DNA of 25,724 nucleotides from Cellvibrio sp. Its GTDB lineage: Bacteria > Pseudomonadota > Gammaproteobacteria > Pseudomonadales > Cellvibrionaceae. This document shows, in pieces, positions 23,321 to 25,724 of the stretch. Under the pieces are notes generated by a model. The model made no database searches. It was not told the DNA's origin and saw only the letters and a program-made list of their open reading frames with translations. A program made the position numbers and the translations under genes. The first letter of the stretch is position 1. Each line of letters starts with the position of its first letter. The stretch lies in the NCBI GenBank assembly GCA_016712405.1, contig JADJRD010000004.1, positions 1 to 25,724 of the forward strand, written 5' to 3'.

Positions 23321-25724
23321 CTACTCTCGAATCAACACAGTAAACTTCGCGCCGAAATTTGGTGGCCTTTTGTTTCTACTCAAATATTGATAATCGATGC
23401 TGCCAGGCTTCAGCGCAATAGTTTGATCATGGAAGACTTCTTGGTTTCACCTAAGTATTGATCGTCAATATGCCAAGATGAAACTGGTAATGACTATGGC
23501 TGATTTGCGAGCCTCAATCAAAATGGCCTAAGCTGCAACGATATCCCACGGAATATAAACTACGACTGGTCGCGCTAAGGGATAAACCCCAATTTCCCCT
23601 TGAAGTTGATCATTGCTCATGGCCCTAGTGCTTCTACGCATTCCAAACAATCTGCCAGGCGATAGGATACGATAATCGCTGTGTTGTTGTCGCCAACAAA
23701 ACTCGCAGGTGGCAATATCAAACCAGTGCGCAAGCTCCATATTACTGACGGATCCGGATTCACCACGCACGCGATATTTTTATCCGCTTCAAGATGAATA
23801 TCGCGATGATAAGGTGTGACTTTTTCAAAATGACTTTCGATAGGAATTTGTGTTTCTTTTGCATCACATTGGGGTTGCCTAAAAAATAACCATCATCTTC
23901 TGGAGACCAAAAATGTTTTTAATTGATTGCTCCGGGTTTTTTCAAACCAACTCGTTTTTTAAACTATTAAACATATGGAAAGCAAAAAAATTGGCGCAGC
24001 GGTGGCACAGTTCCAACGCCTAAAAATGTTGCTGGCTCGCCACCGGCCCTGCCCAAACACCAACCGTGCCGCTGGCAAGTTACTACCAACTCCCACGCCC
24101 GTATCCGCAACCCGTAACCGTACCGGTTTGCCAGCAATTTTCTTTGGCTGTTGGTAAAATCTCGCCAGGAACATCACTGCCAGGTCGGGTCACTTCAATT
24201 AGGCTTGGAGTGTTAAACAAGCTGCACCTTGATGAAGATAATTTTTTTATTTCAGAGCTTCATACCTCCTAGCCTCCCCGGCAAATGTGTGGCATGGATG
24301 GCAGGAGGCAGAAACTTGAATTGAGGGGAGACTACCCCCTCCTTGCAAGGGAGGGGTTGGGGAGGGTAAACTTTAATAACGGAGGATGATCTTCCTAACC
24401 GCATTTCCCGATCTCGACGTCGCTACCATCACGTGCGCAAATGCTGGTGATTTTCCAACAAGACTTGCTTCTGGCCCTCCAGGATCAAAGTGAACCATAA
24501 TCATCCGCGGGCGAAAACAAAATGCTAACACCCCCGCTCCCCTTTTAATTTTTCGTGGAATGAGGAATGACATAATCGCGCAACATGGACGGATGGAATA
24601 TTTAGGATGAGCCAACGCATATTAAAAGCAGGCACAGCACCACGATATTGTTAATCAATTTTCAGGGACTATAAATTACCTCTAAATTATGAAGGTATAT
24701 CGCAACAAACTAGTTGGGGCCAACTTACCTTCCCGCCACCGCTTCGACATAAAATCGGCTCTTGAAAATACTGCCAGTTGAACGGGAGCTGGATAATGTC
24801 CACTTGGCGAATGACTCAATACCAATTCCCCAAGCGTGAATTACCCGCCTAGGCCACTGGTTTGGCGCCGGTTTGGGGACCAAATTACTACCAGATAACA
24901 ACGACTGACGCCATCGTTTGCCAAACGCTTGTGCATGTTGCTCTTCGACAATTCGTTGCGCACCCTGCACAGTAGAGATAATCAGAAAGGCAGATAAAAA
25001 TTATTTATCTGTGGATAGGCCTGTTGCAAATGCGTCAACAGATGTGCGCCGCTTAAAAGGACCTTCAATTTTTGGGTTTATCCGGGAGAGGCTCCAATAG
25101 AGCCAATCCCGAAAATCGGTTCTCCGATACTTTTTTTCAAATAATATTTTTGGCAATGATTGATTTTTTCCATCCTAAGTGATCCGCGCTGTTTTCCCAA
25201 ATGCATCATCGAGGACTATTGAGAACAAGAACTGCATACAGCCAATAATGTCTCGCCTCCGCCCAGATAATTTTTCCGCCGGTCTCCCAAAATATCGCCA
25301 GGACGCGCGCACGTTACCGACAATATTTTCACCAAAAAGGCGCGTGATTGGCGTATGCAGAAATTAGAATTTCATCTTTTGTAAGTGCCACTCCACTTAA
25401 GCGCCAACAAGGCCTCAGGTTTTTGTAGAAACCTCTGGTTTGAAATTTTGCGGCCCAGTCCAGATTGCATCTTTCTTGCAATAGCATTGAGCGCTGGCAT
25501 GGTATTCGTACTGCCGCCGCTGGTGGCATGACCTTGTTGGAATATGGCTTTGTGCAGGAAATATGAGAGAGGATTCACGCCAGGGTGCTGGTAAAAATAT
25601 GGTCCCTCGGAACCTTACAATAATGAACTTTGACGATATTTTTCCGGAAGTTGGTGGTTGATTCAAAAAACACTTCACTGGTCATCCACAGCTACCTCTT
25701 GCCGCCAGTATGCTGTGGGTTTGT
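23321..25724 (-). pseudogene. pbpC: Penicillin-binding protein 1C (transglycosylase/transpeptidase), frameshifted, 5' end outside window
   Basis: Reading across frames on the minus strand gives the PBP1C order. Transglycosylase: YFYQHPGVNPLSYFLHKAIF, GHATSGGST, LYANHAPFGENIVG-like and SWRYFGRPAEKLS (25280-25610). Then SSSRSTGSIFK..YVEAVAG (24740), the transpeptidase SxxK-like region. LTLILGGAEASLVEITS-like sequence lies near 24480, and AWQTGT, with Gln instead of the usual Lys in the KTG box, near 24115. The C-terminal BiPBP_C-type end reads WHIDDQYLGETK, then DQTIALKPGSIDYQY, with a stop at 23321. Known: a bifunctional peptidoglycan synthase in the inner membrane, often encoded beside an alpha-2-macroglobulin gene, which would lie to the right of this window. 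Many indels; a chromosomal backbone gene. Confidence 0.75.
24333..24366. repeat. GC-rich palindrome inside pbpC
   Basis: CCCCTCCTTGCAAGGGAGGGG followed by TTGGGGAGGG, a self-complementary motif of a type scattered through many bacterial genomes. It falls between readable pbpC segments at about 24400 and 24240, so it may be an insertion in the gene. Confidence 0.45.

Overview
The window reads as a polymorphic-toxin (RHS) locus from a gammaproteobacterium. A marine or plant-polymer-degrading relative of Cellvibrio is a guess from the flavour of the proteins, not something I could test. Single-base indels, mostly in homopolymers, break almost every gene. Because of them, 'pseudogene' here often cannot be told apart from uncorrected long-read consensus error. 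The two copies of the repeated unit carry their indels at different places, so an intact reading of most genes can be rebuilt by comparing them.

Layout, left to right; nearly all genes are on the minus strand. (1) 1-362: 5' part of a REP-associated tyrosine transposase (RAYT). (2) 519-1605: a displaced (orphan) RHS tip with a short unknown C-terminal domain, followed by a SUKH-like candidate immunity gene that a REP-like palindrome interrupts. (3) 1606-8718 and 8719-15840: two head-to-tail copies of a unit of about 7.12 kb. Each holds, in RHS reading direction, the end of an RHS core with a metallopeptidase-like toxin tip, a small secreted TIMP-like candidate immunity protein, terminators, a divergent XRE regulator, a large zinc-finger/Toprim/ATPase primase, a tyrosine recombinase, about 770 bp of hairpin-rich non-coding DNA and a 48-residue basic ORF. 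(4) 15132-20262: a three-gene RHS operon with three separate signal peptides; its last gene runs into the tip of copy 2. (5) 20635-20916: a second, decayed RAYT. (6) 20917-21910: unresolved DNA. (7) 21911-25724: a frameshifted MATE transporter and a frameshifted penicillin-binding protein 1C gene (pbpC) that runs off the right edge.

The main proposal is that the unit is an integrative, satellite-like element (XRE repressor, primase, integrase) whose cargo is an RHS toxin tip plus immunity gene. Its ends lie at a 20-bp sequence inside the RHS core, the part encoding FHYKARV. That sequence occurs three times, at every unit boundary. Integration at such a site would fuse the incoming toxin domain in frame to the resident RHS shell and push the previous tip and its immunity gene downstream, which is the arrangement seen. 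The pairing of an HExxH metallopeptidase-like tip with a TIMP-like partner is a second notable point.
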